Shown here: piece after piece, positions 53,753 to 61,826 of the stretch
How positions within the stretch are numbered: position 1 is the first letter of the stretch
Layout of the letters: each line of letters starts with the position of its first letter
NCBI GenBank assembly: GCA_965243755.1
Contig: CBDEVW010000003.1
Location: forward strand, 1,550,001 to 1,614,000
Direction of reading: 5' to 3'
Source of the DNA: JANSWY01 sp965243755
Lineage (GTDB): Bacteria; Bacteroidota; Bacteroidia; Cytophagales; Cyclobacteriaceae
DNA length: 64,000 nucleotides
Program-made: the position numbers and the translations under genes
The notes under the pieces: model-generated
What the model saw: the letters and a program-made list of their open reading frames with translations, nothing else
Told to the model about the DNA's origin: nothing
Databases searched by the model: none

Positions 53753-55378
53753 GTGATTAGAACCCTTTTATTCTGGATAATTTCATTGATCATATCATCG
53801 ACTGTCATAGGTGATCCGCTCAACAAGGATAGCCTGAGATCGTTGATGCACAATGAATCAGTGCATGATACCATTCGGCTAAATGCCGCTTACGACCTGG
53901 CTGTTTCTTACCGTACCAACAATCCTGACAGTGCCATCTGGTATGCCGAATGGGAATATTATTATGCCAGCCAAAACCAATATCAGACCCAACGTGCCAG
54001 AGCCCTGAATACCATAGGAATTGTCCTGACTTACACCGATCAGTTAGTGCGAGCAGAAGATTACCTGCAAAGGGCAAATAAAATGTATTTGTCATTGGGT
54101 GACTCAGCAACTGCAGCAAGGGTTAACAACAACCTTGGCAACCTCTATATCAGAAGTGGTAATTATCTCAAAGCTTTACAGCAATATCAGATTGCGCTCA
54201 AAGTATTCGAGGCACTTCAGCTCTCCGAAAGGGCAGGGATTGTGCTGGGCAACATTGGCCTGATCTATATGGATATCAAGTATCATGAAAAAGCGCTGGA
54301 GTATCTTTATCGGTCATTGAAATATGCTGAAGAATCTAATAATCAAAACTCTCAGGTATATAAGCTAATTAACATTGGCATTGTGCTTAGTGAAATGAAT
54401 GATCATGACAGGGCTGTTCAATCATTCCAAAAAGCAGACAGTCTGCTTACTGACAACAACCTGAGGTTGCGGGGAATCATTTACGAAAACATTGCTTTCT
54501 GTCAGATTGCGCTGGGCGACACCACCAGGGCCAGACGTCTCCTGATGGAGGGAATTGAGATGAACAAAAAGGTGAGTAACAAAAAACAACTGGCCAATTG
54601 CCTGGTAAATCTGGGGAAAATTGTAGTACACACCAACCCGGACAGTGCATTAACCATGGGAACCGAAGCACTTCATCTTTCTCAAAATGCCGGTATTTTA
54701 AATGAAGTCAGTCGGGCTGCTGAACTGCTTTACAAGACTTACAAGTTGCTTAACAAAACCCCTGAAGCCCTTGAAATGCTTGAATTGTATGAAACAACGC
54801 AGGACAGCCTCAACATGGAGGCAGCACATAAAGAACTGATAAAGCAGGAATTGCAAGAACAACACGAAAAAGAAAAGCTGCAACAAGCCTCTGTTTATGA
54901 TGACCAGTTAAAAGCAGAAGAACTTGCACGAATCAGGCTGATTACCATCGGGATAATCCTCATCATTTTACTTGCAATTGGATTCACGTTCCTCTTAAGG
55001 ACAAGAAAAGCTAATGCTAAAAAGCAAATTGAGGAATTAAGCGAAGAAATCAATCAACTAAGGGAAAAGAACCTCACCACTCAACTATCCTTAAAGATAG
55101 ACCCTAAGGCAGTTACTCTTGATAAGGATAATATCGAGCAAGCTATTCAGGGGAAACTAAATCCATCCGACTGGGCCATTCTCTCAGCACTGTGCGAAGA
55201 CCCATTCATCGCCAACAAACAATTGGCCGATCAGGTGTCCCTTAGTTTGGAGGGAACAAGCTCCAGTCTTAGGAAAATGTACAGATTGTTTAAGTTGGGT
55301 AATACCGGTAATAAAAAGGCTGTTCTGGTACGTGAGGCTATGAAGATCTCCATGAAACTGCCAAGTGAAACTGTGTGA
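53753..55378 (+). CDS. Membrane-bound TPR transcriptional regulator with C-terminal HTH
   Basis: A 541-aa protein starting with GTG. Signal or first anchor at 1-19 (LLFWIISLIISSTVIG). Tetratricopeptide repeats (about 40-345) lie in the periplasm, followed by a helix rich in Glu/Gln (345-392), a transmembrane helix (about 395-415, ITIGIILIILLAIGFTFLL), a cytoplasmic coiled coil, and a winged or LuxR-like helix-turn-helix (about 455-530: LNPSDWAILSALCEDPFIAN, QLADQVSLSLEGTSSSLRKM). The layout implies a one-component sensor: periplasmic TPR signal input and direct DNA binding inside. It is divergent from the LamG/T9SS gene, with the palindrome between them. An intramembrane release step is possible but not shown. 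Confidence 0.85.
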   Translation: MIRTLLFWIISLIISSTVIGDPLNKDSLRSLMHNESVHDTIRLNAAYDLAVSYRTNNPDSAIWYAEWEYYYASQNQYQTQRARALNTIGIVLTYTDQLVRAEDYLQRANKMYLSLGDSATAARVNNNLGNLYIRSGNYLKALQQYQIALKVFEALQLSERAGIVLGNIGLIYMDIKYHEKALEYLYRSLKYAEESNNQNSQVYKLINIGIVLSEMNDHDRAVQSFQKADSLLTDNNLRLRGIIYENIAFCQIALGDTTRARRLLMEGIEMNKKVSNKKQLANCLVNLGKIVVHTNPDSALTMGTEALHLSQNAGILNEVSRAAELLYKTYKLLNKTPEALEMLELYETTQDSLNMEAAHKELIKQELQEQHEKEKLQQASVYDDQLKAEELARIRLITIGIILIILLAIGFTFLLRTRKANAKKQIEELSEEINQLREKNLTTQLSLKIDPKAVTLDKDNIEQAIQGKLNPSDWAILSALCEDPFIANKQLADQVSLSLEGTSSSLRKMYRLFKLGNTGNKKAVLVREAMKISMKLPSETV

Positions 55379-55389
55379 GCTTTTAGGAT

Positions 55390-55413
55390 ATTTATTATCA
55401 TATGATAATAAAT
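55390..55413 (+). terminator. 24-bp perfect palindrome after the regulator gene
   Basis: ATTTATTATCAT followed by its exact complement forms a 12-bp stem with no loop as written; in RNA it would fold with a small loop. It starts 12 bp after the stop, and TTTTTT follows at 55422-55427. It probably terminates the regulator transcript. A second weaker inverted pair (55441-55447 with 55465-55471) may serve the convergent gene. Confidence 0.5.
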
Positions 55414-55620
55414 GCATTCCATTTTTTAATCCAAAAACAAAAAAACCCAGCCACTTGATGACCAGGTTTTTGGACCGTAATTGAGATATTCTTTTTACAC
55501 AGCCAGGAAGAAGATAAAAGGTGTCGTTAATAGCTTCCGTGCGGTAATTCGGAAGATTTGGGCTTTAAAATATTCACTAAACATTGACACCCTAAATCTA
55601 ATTCCTAACTCATGTTCACT

Positions 55621-56880
55621 TTAATTGAAGCTTACTTCTTCTACATCTTCCCATGAGATATAGGAGGCGTCATCTTCGCCCTTGAACACGAGGATACCAT
55701 CGTGTCTGTCCGATACATCCTGTGCATCCCCGAGTAAGAGCTTTCGACCGTCTTTGAGTACTACATAACTATTATCGTAATTTCTTGGTGTGATCTGCTT
55801 TATCGCATTAAGTGGGATCAGGTATTCCAGGTCATCATTCTTTCCCTGTATGATCTCATAGGAGTAAGCTTCATCAAGATCATAGATAATTCTTCCTGTG
55901 TGGGTTTTACCGTCTTTGGTTTTTACTGATCCACTTAGTTTTGTCTGATTTGCAAAATCTTTATACTTCTTTCCTGTTGGGTATTTGTCTTTGAATGTTA
56001 CCGATTCAAATTCATCCCATGGAATATCAATCCTGGATCCGTCTTCCATAGTTACTATGATACCCCTGTTGCCACGATCTACATCATTGCTATCATCTAA
56101 TGTAAATTTTCTATCAGACTTCATGGTAACCACACAACTGGACCCTCTGCTTACTATTTTCCTGATGTTTCCAAATGGTATAGACAGATCGCCATCATCA
56201 GTATCTCCATCCAGCTTATCTTCTGATAGCCGCTCATCGTGATCCCATTGTACAAATCCTGTGAAAGAACCGTCAGTAGTAACAACCTCTCCAAATAAAG
56301 GTACACCCATTCTGGTTTTCAATTTAGCAGGGGTTGCCTGGAATTCCACTTTGTCAATTTCTGACCAACGGATCGATACCAATCCAAGCTCATCATCCAT
56401 CACCCGAACCTTAGTACCAATATCGTTGTACCCTTCGCCGTTCACTTTGATTTTGTCACCATTTTGCATGGTCACCAGTGCTCTGCTACGGCCGGTGACC
56501 TCAATGGATTTCATATCTCCAAACTGACAGACAAACTGATGAAGATGCTTATTAACAAACCAGTCATCGTCATCATCGTCGCTCCAATCAATGGACCAGT
56601 TTGACCACCTGTCAGAGTGATGACTTCTCCTTAATTTCGCGATTTGTTCTCTGCTAAGCCAATCCAGGTTTTCGTTTTCTTCCTTTCCTGCGTTGAAATG
56701 ATCTGTCCAGAATGCCTCCTCTTTTCCCCATCTTAGCTGACCGGTATAAGTGGCATCTTCTATTGTAGTGATGGTTCCATAAATAAAGCCCTCATCTGTC
56801 TGCCCGTACACCGGCATGAAAGAAGAGAGCAATATTAACATACATGTTGCGTAAAGTGATTTTATTGAGTTAGTCTTCAT
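55621..56880 (-). CDS. Secreted three-module protein, paralog A
   Basis: A 419-aa exported protein, signal peptide about 1-26 (LYATCMLILLSSFMPVYGQ). The mature part has three copies of a beta module: each opens with G-x-(V/I)-x-T...G...(Y/F)-x-G-x-(L/I) and an acidic segment (YTGQLRWGKEEAFWTDHFNA; FVQWDHDERLSEDKLDGD; GRIIYDLDEAYSYEIIQG) and closes with a DV...G-(I/V) segment and an IxWxEI/DEF end (GIIVTMEDGSRIDIPWDEF). The family is not one I can name. It is a clear paralog of the protein at 58859, and together they flank a LytTR two-component pair. Three 25-bp repeats fill its leader and LytTR-like sites lie 120-175 bp upstream. Confidence 0.8.
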   Translation of the reverse strand: MKTNSIKSLYATCMLILLSSFMPVYGQTDEGFIYGTITTIEDATYTGQLRWGKEEAFWTDHFNAGKEENENLDWLSREQIAKLRRSHHSDRWSNWSIDWSDDDDDDWFVNKHLHQFVCQFGDMKSIEVTGRSRALVTMQNGDKIKVNGEGYNDIGTKVRVMDDELGLVSIRWSEIDKVEFQATPAKLKTRMGVPLFGEVVTTDGSFTGFVQWDHDERLSEDKLDGDTDDGDLSIPFGNIRKIVSRGSSCVVTMKSDRKFTLDDSNDVDRGNRGIIVTMEDGSRIDIPWDEFESVTFKDKYPTGKKYKDFANQTKLSGSVKTKDGKTHTGRIIYDLDEAYSYEIIQGKNDDLEYLIPLNAIKQITPRNYDNSYVVLKDGRKLLLGDAQDVSDRHDGILVFKGEDDASYISWEDVEEVSFN

Positions 56881-56884
56881 TATT

Positions 56885-56956
56885 TTGAGTTTTTTGACCT
56901 TGTAATAAATTGAGTTTTTGACCTTGTAATTTAAATTGAGTTTTTGACCTTGTTAT
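56885..56956 (-). repeat. Three tandem 25-26-bp repeats in the leader of paralog A
   Basis: Units at 56885-56909, 56910-56935 and 56936-56956 each contain TTGAGTTTTTGACCTTG as read on the plus strand (CAAGGTCAAAAACTCAA on the coding strand). They start 5 bp upstream of the paralog A start codon and run up to the probable -7 box, so they should be transcribed as the 5' untranslated region. Each carries AAGG, a weak ribosome-binding-like core. Confidence 0.85.
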
Positions 56957-56960
56957 GATT

Positions 56961-56968
56961 CAAAAGTG
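56961..56968 (-). promoter_or_regulatory. -7 box candidate of paralog A
   Basis: On the minus strand CACTTTTG is one mismatch from TAnnTTTG. It sits 33 bp downstream of the nearest LytTR-like half-site (57001), the same distance as in the paralog B promoter, which supports both calls. Confidence 0.45.
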
Positions 56969-57000
56969 TAGGTAAAAAAGGAAGAAAAAAAGCCATTTTC

Positions 57001-57053
57001 GACCGATCAAGCCCTGTTTCTACCGAATCGGGAATTCGACCAACTGAATCGGA
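57001..57053. promoter_or_regulatory. LytTR-type direct-repeat sites upstream of paralog A
   Basis: TACCGAATCGGG at 57021-57032, a 9/12 match at 57042-57053 (AACTGAATCGGA) and a degenerate GACCGATC at 57001-57008 are spaced 20-21 bp apart in the same orientation. LytTR regulators bind paired direct repeats about two helical turns apart with TACCGTTnnG-like cores. The same motif and 21-bp spacing occur upstream of paralog B. Confidence 0.72.
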
Positions 57054-57078
57054 CAAGTAAATTTTGAAGGAAGCTCAA

Positions 57079-57849
57079 TTAGTAGTCAAGCCAGGATTTG
57101 AATACAGGAGTCTTGTCGGAACTCACAACAATATCATCATCATCTGATGGTGGGTTAAGCTCCAATTTTAACCGCCCCTTGAAGTACGGATGTATTTGAG
57201 CAACAGAATCCAGGGTAATGATAAACTTTCGGTTGATCCTGAAGAATTCTTTGGGATTGAGCATATTCTCCAGTTCTTCCAGGCTATGATCCACAGGAAA
57301 TTTCTCCCCTTTGTTGGTCACAAGAAATGAAATCTTTTCTTCACTAAAAAAATAGGCGATCTTATCTGTGGGGACAGAAGTAATCTTTTGTCCCAACCTT
57401 ACCAGGAACCGTTCTTTATACTTTGGTTTCCTTTCTTCCAGTAAATTGGCCAGCTCCTCCAGGTGTTCAGCGGAAATCAGGGGCGCCTGCTCTTTTTTGA
57501 TTTTTTCCAGTGCCGGACCAAGCTTTTCTTCCTGTATCGGTTTCAAAAGGTAATCAACTCCATTCACCTCGAATGCCTGGAGGGCATATTGATCATAGGC
57601 AGTGGTGAAAATTATCGGACAATTCACGGGATGTTGCTTGTAAATATCGAAGGACAATCCGTCCAGCAATTGAATATCACTTAATATTAAATCTGGTTCC
57701 CGGTTAGTATTGAGCCACTCCAGTCCTTTTTTGATTGATTTCAAGGTACCTACAATTTCAATATCCTCAGATATATTGTTGAGTAGTTTCACAATTCTAT
57801 CAGCAGCTATGGCTTCATCCTCAAAAATCAGTACTTTCATATTGCTCAA
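57079..57849 (-). CDS. LytTR-family response regulator
   Basis: A 256-aa regulator. Receiver domain (about 4-120) with acidic pocket FEDE (9-12), phosphoacceptor Asp58 in LILSDIQLLDG and Lys103 in DYLLKPI. The C-terminal LytTR DNA-binding domain (about 145-250: ERFLVRLGQKITSVPTDKIA, FPVDHSLEELENML, FFRINRKFIITLDSVAQI) is complete. The gene overlaps the end of the kinase gene by 29 bp. The stop lies 26 bp from the nearest LytTR-like site in front of paralog A, so the regulator probably controls its neighbours and its own operon. Confidence 0.94.
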   Translation of the reverse strand: MSNMKVLIFEDEAIAADRIVKLLNNISEDIEIVGTLKSIKKGLEWLNTNREPDLILSDIQLLDGLSFDIYKQHPVNCPIIFTTAYDQYALQAFEVNGVDYLLKPIQEEKLGPALEKIKKEQAPLISAEHLEELANLLEERKPKYKERFLVRLGQKITSVPTDKIAYFFSEEKISFLVTNKGEKFPVDHSLEELENMLNPKEFFRINRKFIITLDSVAQIHPYFKGRLKLELNPPSDDDDIVVSSDKTPVFKSWLDY

Positions 57850-58849
57850 TTTGGATCAATGGAATAGACACTATAAAGTGTGTGGGTGTTTCATTAATGC
57901 TCACTTCATCCTCAGTGAAGTAACTGTACCTCAATGAAATGTTTTTCAAACCTGTATTGTTGCTAGACTTCTGCGTATCTTTTTTGTTGATCGTGTTACT
58001 TACCACTACCCGTTGGTTTTCTGATTTAATATTGATCTGAAGGGGATCATCTTCTGTAATTACATTGTGCTTAAAAGCATTTTCAATCAGCATCTGTAAG
58101 GTAAGTGGGGGTATTAAATGATCCATCAGGTCCTCCGAAATATCAATATCAACCATGATTAAATCCCGAAACCTGATGTCGATTAAATAAATGTAGGATT
58201 TAATGAATTCCAACTCCTTTGATAAGGTGATTAGTTCCTCCTTTTCTGTTTTGAGAATCACCCGATATACCTCTGCAAACTTTTCGAGAAATTTTTGAGA
58301 TTGCGCTTTGTCTGTGTCAATCAATGCCGAAAGAATGTTGAGGTTGTTGAATAGGAAATGCGGATCCAGATGATTACGGAGCATCTGCAATTGCACCTGT
58401 ACGGTTTCTTTCTGAGCAATTTCTGTCTGGAGTCTGCTTTTGTTCCATGATTTCAGGAAGTAGACCCCAAAGTAAATGGATGATACGGGGATAATGATCA
58501 AAGTGCCATAAGCATTCATCACAATAAATTGCTCCAAAGCAGGAGGCGTAGTGGTGAGCCAGATTTTAAATAAATAGTAAGCCAGGTTAACTATACCCAG
58601 AGAATAAAACAGTACGCAGGCAATCTGGGTAAAAAACCGCCAGTTACCATATGAAGACCAGGGGAACTTGCGGTCCATCCATTTTGAAATCAATCGATTT
58701 CCCAACCATATCAAAAGGGCACTGATCAAAAGCCATCCAAGGGTAATTGAATCAGTTGGTGTCCAGCTTTCGCCAAAAAGCAAATAGGCAGTGAATAATA
58801 TCACTGCCATAGAAATTATTAAAAAGTATTTTAGAAGTCCGCTCCTCAT
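57821..58849 (-). CDS. LytS/YehU-type sensor histidine kinase
   Basis: A 342-aa inner-membrane kinase. Four transmembrane helices occupy about 8-25, 37-55, 73-95 and 109-130 with no large periplasmic loop. The His_kinase domain follows: phosphoacceptor His164 in RNHLDPHFLFNNLNIL, then the ATP-binding region with LIENAFKHN and a C-terminal lid with GLKNISLRYSYF. It should phosphorylate the overlapping LytTR regulator. Signal unknown; lack of a sensor domain suggests it senses membrane state or a partner. It starts 9 bp after paralog B, so the three genes form one operon. Confidence 0.93.
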   Translation of the reverse strand: MRSGLLKYFLIISMAVILFTAYLLFGESWTPTDSITLGWLLISALLIWLGNRLISKWMDRKFPWSSYGNWRFFTQIACVLFYSLGIVNLAYYLFKIWLTTTPPALEQFIVMNAYGTLIIIPVSSIYFGVYFLKSWNKSRLQTEIAQKETVQVQLQMLRNHLDPHFLFNNLNILSALIDTDKAQSQKFLEKFAEVYRVILKTEKEELITLSKELEFIKSYIYLIDIRFRDLIMVDIDISEDLMDHLIPPLTLQMLIENAFKHNVITEDDPLQINIKSENQRVVVSNTINKKDTQKSSNNTGLKNISLRYSYFTEDEVSINETPTHFIVSIPLIQIEQYESTDF

Positions 58850-58858
58850 ATTGAATGG

Positions 58859-60073
58859 CTAGTCAAAGATAATGGTATCTATTTCATCCCAATCAATGGC
58901 TACAGGGTCTTTATTCTGATCAGTAAAAAGAAGAATACCTCCATTATCCGCTGAAACATCCCTTTTATTTCCCAGCATTAGTTTTTTTCCGGCTTTAAGT
59001 TCAATTACAGAATATCTGGTGTTCTTAGGCGTGATCGATTTGATGTTGGCAAATGGCACTTTTACCTCCCAGTTTTTGGAATCCCCATCCAAAAACTCGA
59101 ACTCCCAGACCTCATCCCTATCGTAAGCCATCCTGCCTTTGTAACTTTTATTATTGAGCAATATAACTTCTCCACTGATGCCTTTGGGTGCTTTGAAAGA
59201 ATTATAAGATGGTCCCGAGGAACTGTTTTTCTCAAAGTTGATGACTGAAATATCTGACCATGGAATCCAAACTCTTCCCAGATCTTCAATGGTTACCACT
59301 ACTCCTCTGTTTCCATCATCTACGTCATTGGTCCCGGTAAGGTAAAGCTGCCTTCCTGACACTAGCCGAACCTTACTGCCATTCCTTGAAGGCTCTATGC
59401 TGGTGATTTTTCCCATCGGAATTTTCAACGTCTCGGACCCGGAATCTCCATCCAAAAAATCGGTGGTTAATCTTTCATCTTTGTCATATTGCAGGAACCC
59501 CTGAACACTGTCGCCCTCATAGGTGTGGACAGTCCCATACAATGCATCACCAAACTTCACATTAAGTTTTCGGGGTGTCTCCATAAACTCCACTGACCGG
59601 ACATTGGAACCACTTATTTTGATTTTGCCCAACTCAGCATCCAGGATAGTTACTGACGCACGGATATCGTTGTACCCACTGCCTCCAACTTTGATTTGGT
59701 GCCCGTTTTTTAAGGTAAGCATCACCTTGCGATCATCTATGTATTCCAGCTTACGAATGTTCCCAAACTGACACGAAAATTCATGCACGCTATTTGATCG
59801 ATAATCATCCCAGATACTAGACAATGACCAGATAGAAATGCTTTCATCCTTATCCGAGTTTATCATGTGCCCAAAAACTTTGGTGTCCAGTTTTGAAGCA
59901 TTGAATTCATCGGTCCAAAAGACCTCCTCTCCTCCCCACCGTAAGTTTCCCTGATAGACCGCCCCGGTTCTGGTGGTCACCTTACCATAGATAAGTCCAC
60001 TATCCTGAGCACTGACACCTATTGTTACCAGTATTAGAATTACAGTTGCTATGAATCTTATTTTAAACATCAT
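58859..60073 (-). CDS. Secreted three-module protein, paralog B
   Basis: About 404 aa from the ATG at 60073 (or the next one at 60070), preferred because a signal peptide follows (FKIRFIATVILILVTIGVSAQ); the open frame runs 24 codons further up through the promoter. It has the same three-module plan as paralog A: YQGNLRWGGEEVFWTDEFNA, VQGFLQYDKDERLTTDFLDG and YKGRMAYDRDEVWEFEFLDG, with closing segments such as GVVVTIEDLGRVWIPWSDI. No catalytic motif. It is the first gene of an operon with the kinase and regulator, and its promoter carries two LytTR-like sites. It could be the sensed or sensing partner of the kinase, or its main output. Confidence 0.8.
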   Translation of the reverse strand: MMFKIRFIATVILILVTIGVSAQDSGLIYGKVTTRTGAVYQGNLRWGGEEVFWTDEFNASKLDTKVFGHMINSDKDESISIWSLSSIWDDYRSNSVHEFSCQFGNIRKLEYIDDRKVMLTLKNGHQIKVGGSGYNDIRASVTILDAELGKIKISGSNVRSVEFMETPRKLNVKFGDALYGTVHTYEGDSVQGFLQYDKDERLTTDFLDGDSGSETLKIPMGKITSIEPSRNGSKVRLVSGRQLYLTGTNDVDDGNRGVVVTIEDLGRVWIPWSDISVINFEKNSSSGPSYNSFKAPKGISGEVILLNNKSYKGRMAYDRDEVWEFEFLDGDSKNWEVKVPFANIKSITPKNTRYSVIELKAGKKLMLGNKRDVSADNGGILLFTDQNKDPVAIDWDEIDTIIFD

Positions 60074-60089
60074 GAATACACTTCGATTC

Positions 60090-60097
60090 CAAAAATA
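60090..60097 (-). promoter_or_regulatory. -7 box of paralog B-kinase-regulator operon
   Basis: On the minus strand TATTTTTG is an exact TAnnTTTG box, 17 bp upstream of the ATG at 60073. No TTG -33 element is found at the right distance, which fits a promoter that needs an activator bound at 60130-60162. Confidence 0.6.
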
Positions 60098-60129
60098 TAC
60101 GTTTTCCTTAAAAAAGGATTTTGCATTGC

Positions 60130-60162
60130 TACCGAATCGGGACATTTTTCTACCGTATCGGG
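60130..60162. promoter_or_regulatory. LytTR-type direct-repeat pair upstream of paralog B
   Basis: TACCGAATCGGG (60130-60141) and TACCGTATCGGG (60151-60162) are direct repeats 21 bp apart, matching 11 of 12 bases with each other. They end 33 bp upstream of the -7 box of the operon, the usual place for an activator. They may also influence the divergent gene at 60272. Confidence 0.78.
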
Positions 60163-60271
60163 CAATGATCGCAAGATTTAGTGAGCGATCCTCATTAAAT
60201 GAGCATTTCCATTACATCCATACCCACTATAAGATTTGATCCGGACCCATAATTCATGTAAATTCAATCAT

Positions 60272-60820
60272 ATGAAGATATTGTTGGCTATTTTGACAGT
60301 TTTTGTTTGCTGGAACTGCGCCCGGGGGCAGGACAACCCCTTCGCCAGGGTGGACTATGATAGCCTTGTTATTTATGATATGGAGTTCAAGGTATATGAA
60401 AATGGTAGAGGAAGACGAATTATGTCCATCATCGAAGAGGACGGCTCTTTAGCTCCAGGTGTAAAAAAATCAGTGAGGATTTTGGGAAAAGAGGCTTCCG
60501 ATTTTACAGCGAACCTGGGAAAACAAAGTTCATTTGGGCTCTATACTGCGAGCTGCTTTGATCCTCATTTTGGTGCTGTTTACTACAAGAATGGCATTCC
60601 CTCAGCTTACATCACTATTTGCCTATCATGCAATACATTCCGATCAAACCTGGAGATACCAGCAAGCCAACAGGGACCAGAAGAATATGACGGCACCATC
60701 TATTACATGAGATGCGGCTTCAGTATGAGTTATCGCAAATACCTTAATGACCTAAAGAAAAAGTATGGTTTTCACTACCTCAACAGACTAGAAAGTCCAA
60801 TTTTCACCAGGGAGAGGTGA
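60272..60820 (+). CDS. Small exported protein of unknown function
   Basis: About 182 aa from the ATG at 60272, where a signal peptide begins (MKILLAILTVFVCWNCARGQ); the frame opens 12 codons earlier. Mature part has a few charged strands and a C-L-S-C pair (TICLSCNTF, about residue 121), reminiscent of a metal or disulfide site. No family recognised. It is divergent from the paralog B operon and shares the region with the LytTR-like sites. Its stop codon marks the start of a tandem repeat block. Confidence 0.7.
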   Translation: MKILLAILTVFVCWNCARGQDNPFARVDYDSLVIYDMEFKVYENGRGRRIMSIIEEDGSLAPGVKKSVRILGKEASDFTANLGKQSSFGLYTASCFDPHFGAVYYKNGIPSAYITICLSCNTFRSNLEIPASQQGPEEYDGTIYYMRCGFSMSYRKYLNDLKKKYGFHYLNRLESPIFTRER

Positions 60821-60894
60821 GTTTTGAGTTTGGGGTTTTGGGTTTAGAGTTTTTGGGTTTAGAGTTTTTGGGTTTAGAGTTTTTGGGTTTAGAG
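60819..60894. repeat. Tandem 15-bp repeats after the stop codon
   Basis: Four units of TTTTTGGGTTTAGAG (first unit one T short) occupy 60836-60894, preceded by a degenerate start GAGTTTTGAGTTTGGGG. The block begins at the stop codon of the gene ending at 60820. Confidence 0.9.
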
Positions 60895-60999
60895 TATATA
60901 CCTTTATTAATCTGGACATATCAAATGTCATTAACCTTGGAGCACCTGAAACACATGATTCTTTCTTTCCAATCTATAGCGAGAAATGAAAATTCTAAA

Positions 61000-61017
61000 C
61001 TCTAAACCCCAAACTCA
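61000..61017. repeat. Inverted partner of the GGGTTTAG repeat
   Basis: Read on the minus strand, TGAGTTTGGGGTTTAGAG matches the plus-strand element at 60825-60849 apart from a missing 7-bp piece. Its first three bases are the stop codon of the convergent gene ending at 61015. Confidence 0.8.
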
Positions 61018-61701
61018 TTCTCCATACTTCCACTTCAGCCCAAAATCAAATGGAGTCCAGAGGCAGGCTTTAAGCCCGCTGCTTTTAAAGCCTTTGTTTA
61101 CCCAGGAGTTGCAGGTGAAAAGAAAGGAATAGCTTCCATAGGCTTTGTAAAAATCGTCATGAGTCTTGTAGCCTTTACCAGGTAAAATAATCACCTCACC
61201 ATCTTCATCCAGCTGAAACGTAGCGGTAATGTAACTGATCAATGACTCCAACTGTTCTTCTGTCACATTTACCTCAATCCAGTCTGGCCTGGTGCGATTA
61301 TATCTGGCGAGATGAACCAATGTGGAATTCTTTAGAAAAAGGGCCCGAAATGCAGTAGAAAATCTGATATCCCGCCATTTGGGGGTATTCAGATAAAAAT
61401 TTTCTTCACCCCATCCGAATGCAAAAAAGTAATCGGTAGGTCTGTAGCGCATCCCCTGGGTTAATTCCTTCGGAAGTTCCTTCCGTGGTATAATTACATC
61501 GAGGTGAACCCCGTTGGAATTGAGATAAATGGTTTTATTCTTTTCACCAGATGGTTGGTGGCTGTTAACTGTAATGGCAATCAATATGAGCGATAGCAGC
61601 ACATAGATTATGGGCAAAATCAAGATGCCAATGAGCAAAGTTCGTAACCACTTTAGCGTATTGTACTTCAATATGAATTGTTCTTTAAGTCCAATGTGCA
61701 A
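61015..61701 (-). CDS. DUF2459/TIGR02117-like membrane protein
   Basis: A 228-aa protein with one N-terminal transmembrane helix (about 18-44, LLIGILILPIIYVLLSLILIAI) and a periplasmic domain. Segments LNSNGVHLDVIIP (61-73), AFGWGEENFYLNTPKW and SFLFTCNSWVNKGFKSSGLK with a final LWTPFDFGLKW match the DUF2459 family as I know it. The conserved H and C residues (VHLDV, FTCNSW) suggest a cysteine-peptidase or acyltransferase-like fold, but the family has no established activity. It stands alone, with repeats at its 3' end. Confidence 0.85.
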   Translation of the reverse strand: MHIGLKEQFILKYNTLKWLRTLLIGILILPIIYVLLSLILIAITVNSHQPSGEKNKTIYLNSNGVHLDVIIPRKELPKELTQGMRYRPTDYFFAFGWGEENFYLNTPKWRDIRFSTAFRALFLKNSTLVHLARYNRTRPDWIEVNVTEEQLESLISYITATFQLDEDGEVIILPGKGYKTHDDFYKAYGSYSFLFTCNSWVNKGFKSSGLKACLWTPFDFGLKWKYGE

Positions 61702-61770
61702 TCAATTTTTGCCTAAAACGACGGGATCCCAACATTATAGGCCAATATCGTCAACCATAACATTAGGTAC

Positions 61771-61800
61771 AAAAAAAGGTATAACGTTTAGTTATACCTT
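61771..61800 (-). terminator. Intrinsic terminator of the lipocalin-like gene
   Basis: On the minus strand a perfect 10-bp stem (61800-61791 with 61785-61776) with a 5-nt loop is followed by T5 (61775-61771). It lies 27 bp after the stop at 61827. Confidence 0.88.
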
Positions 61801-61826
61801 CGAACAGGAATTAAATTCTCTTGTAT

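Noticed and set aside
60836..60894. Telomere-like or CRISPR-like array (GGGTTTAG units)
   Set aside because: Units are directly adjacent with no spacers, only four copies, and the pattern fits an intergenic simple repeat.
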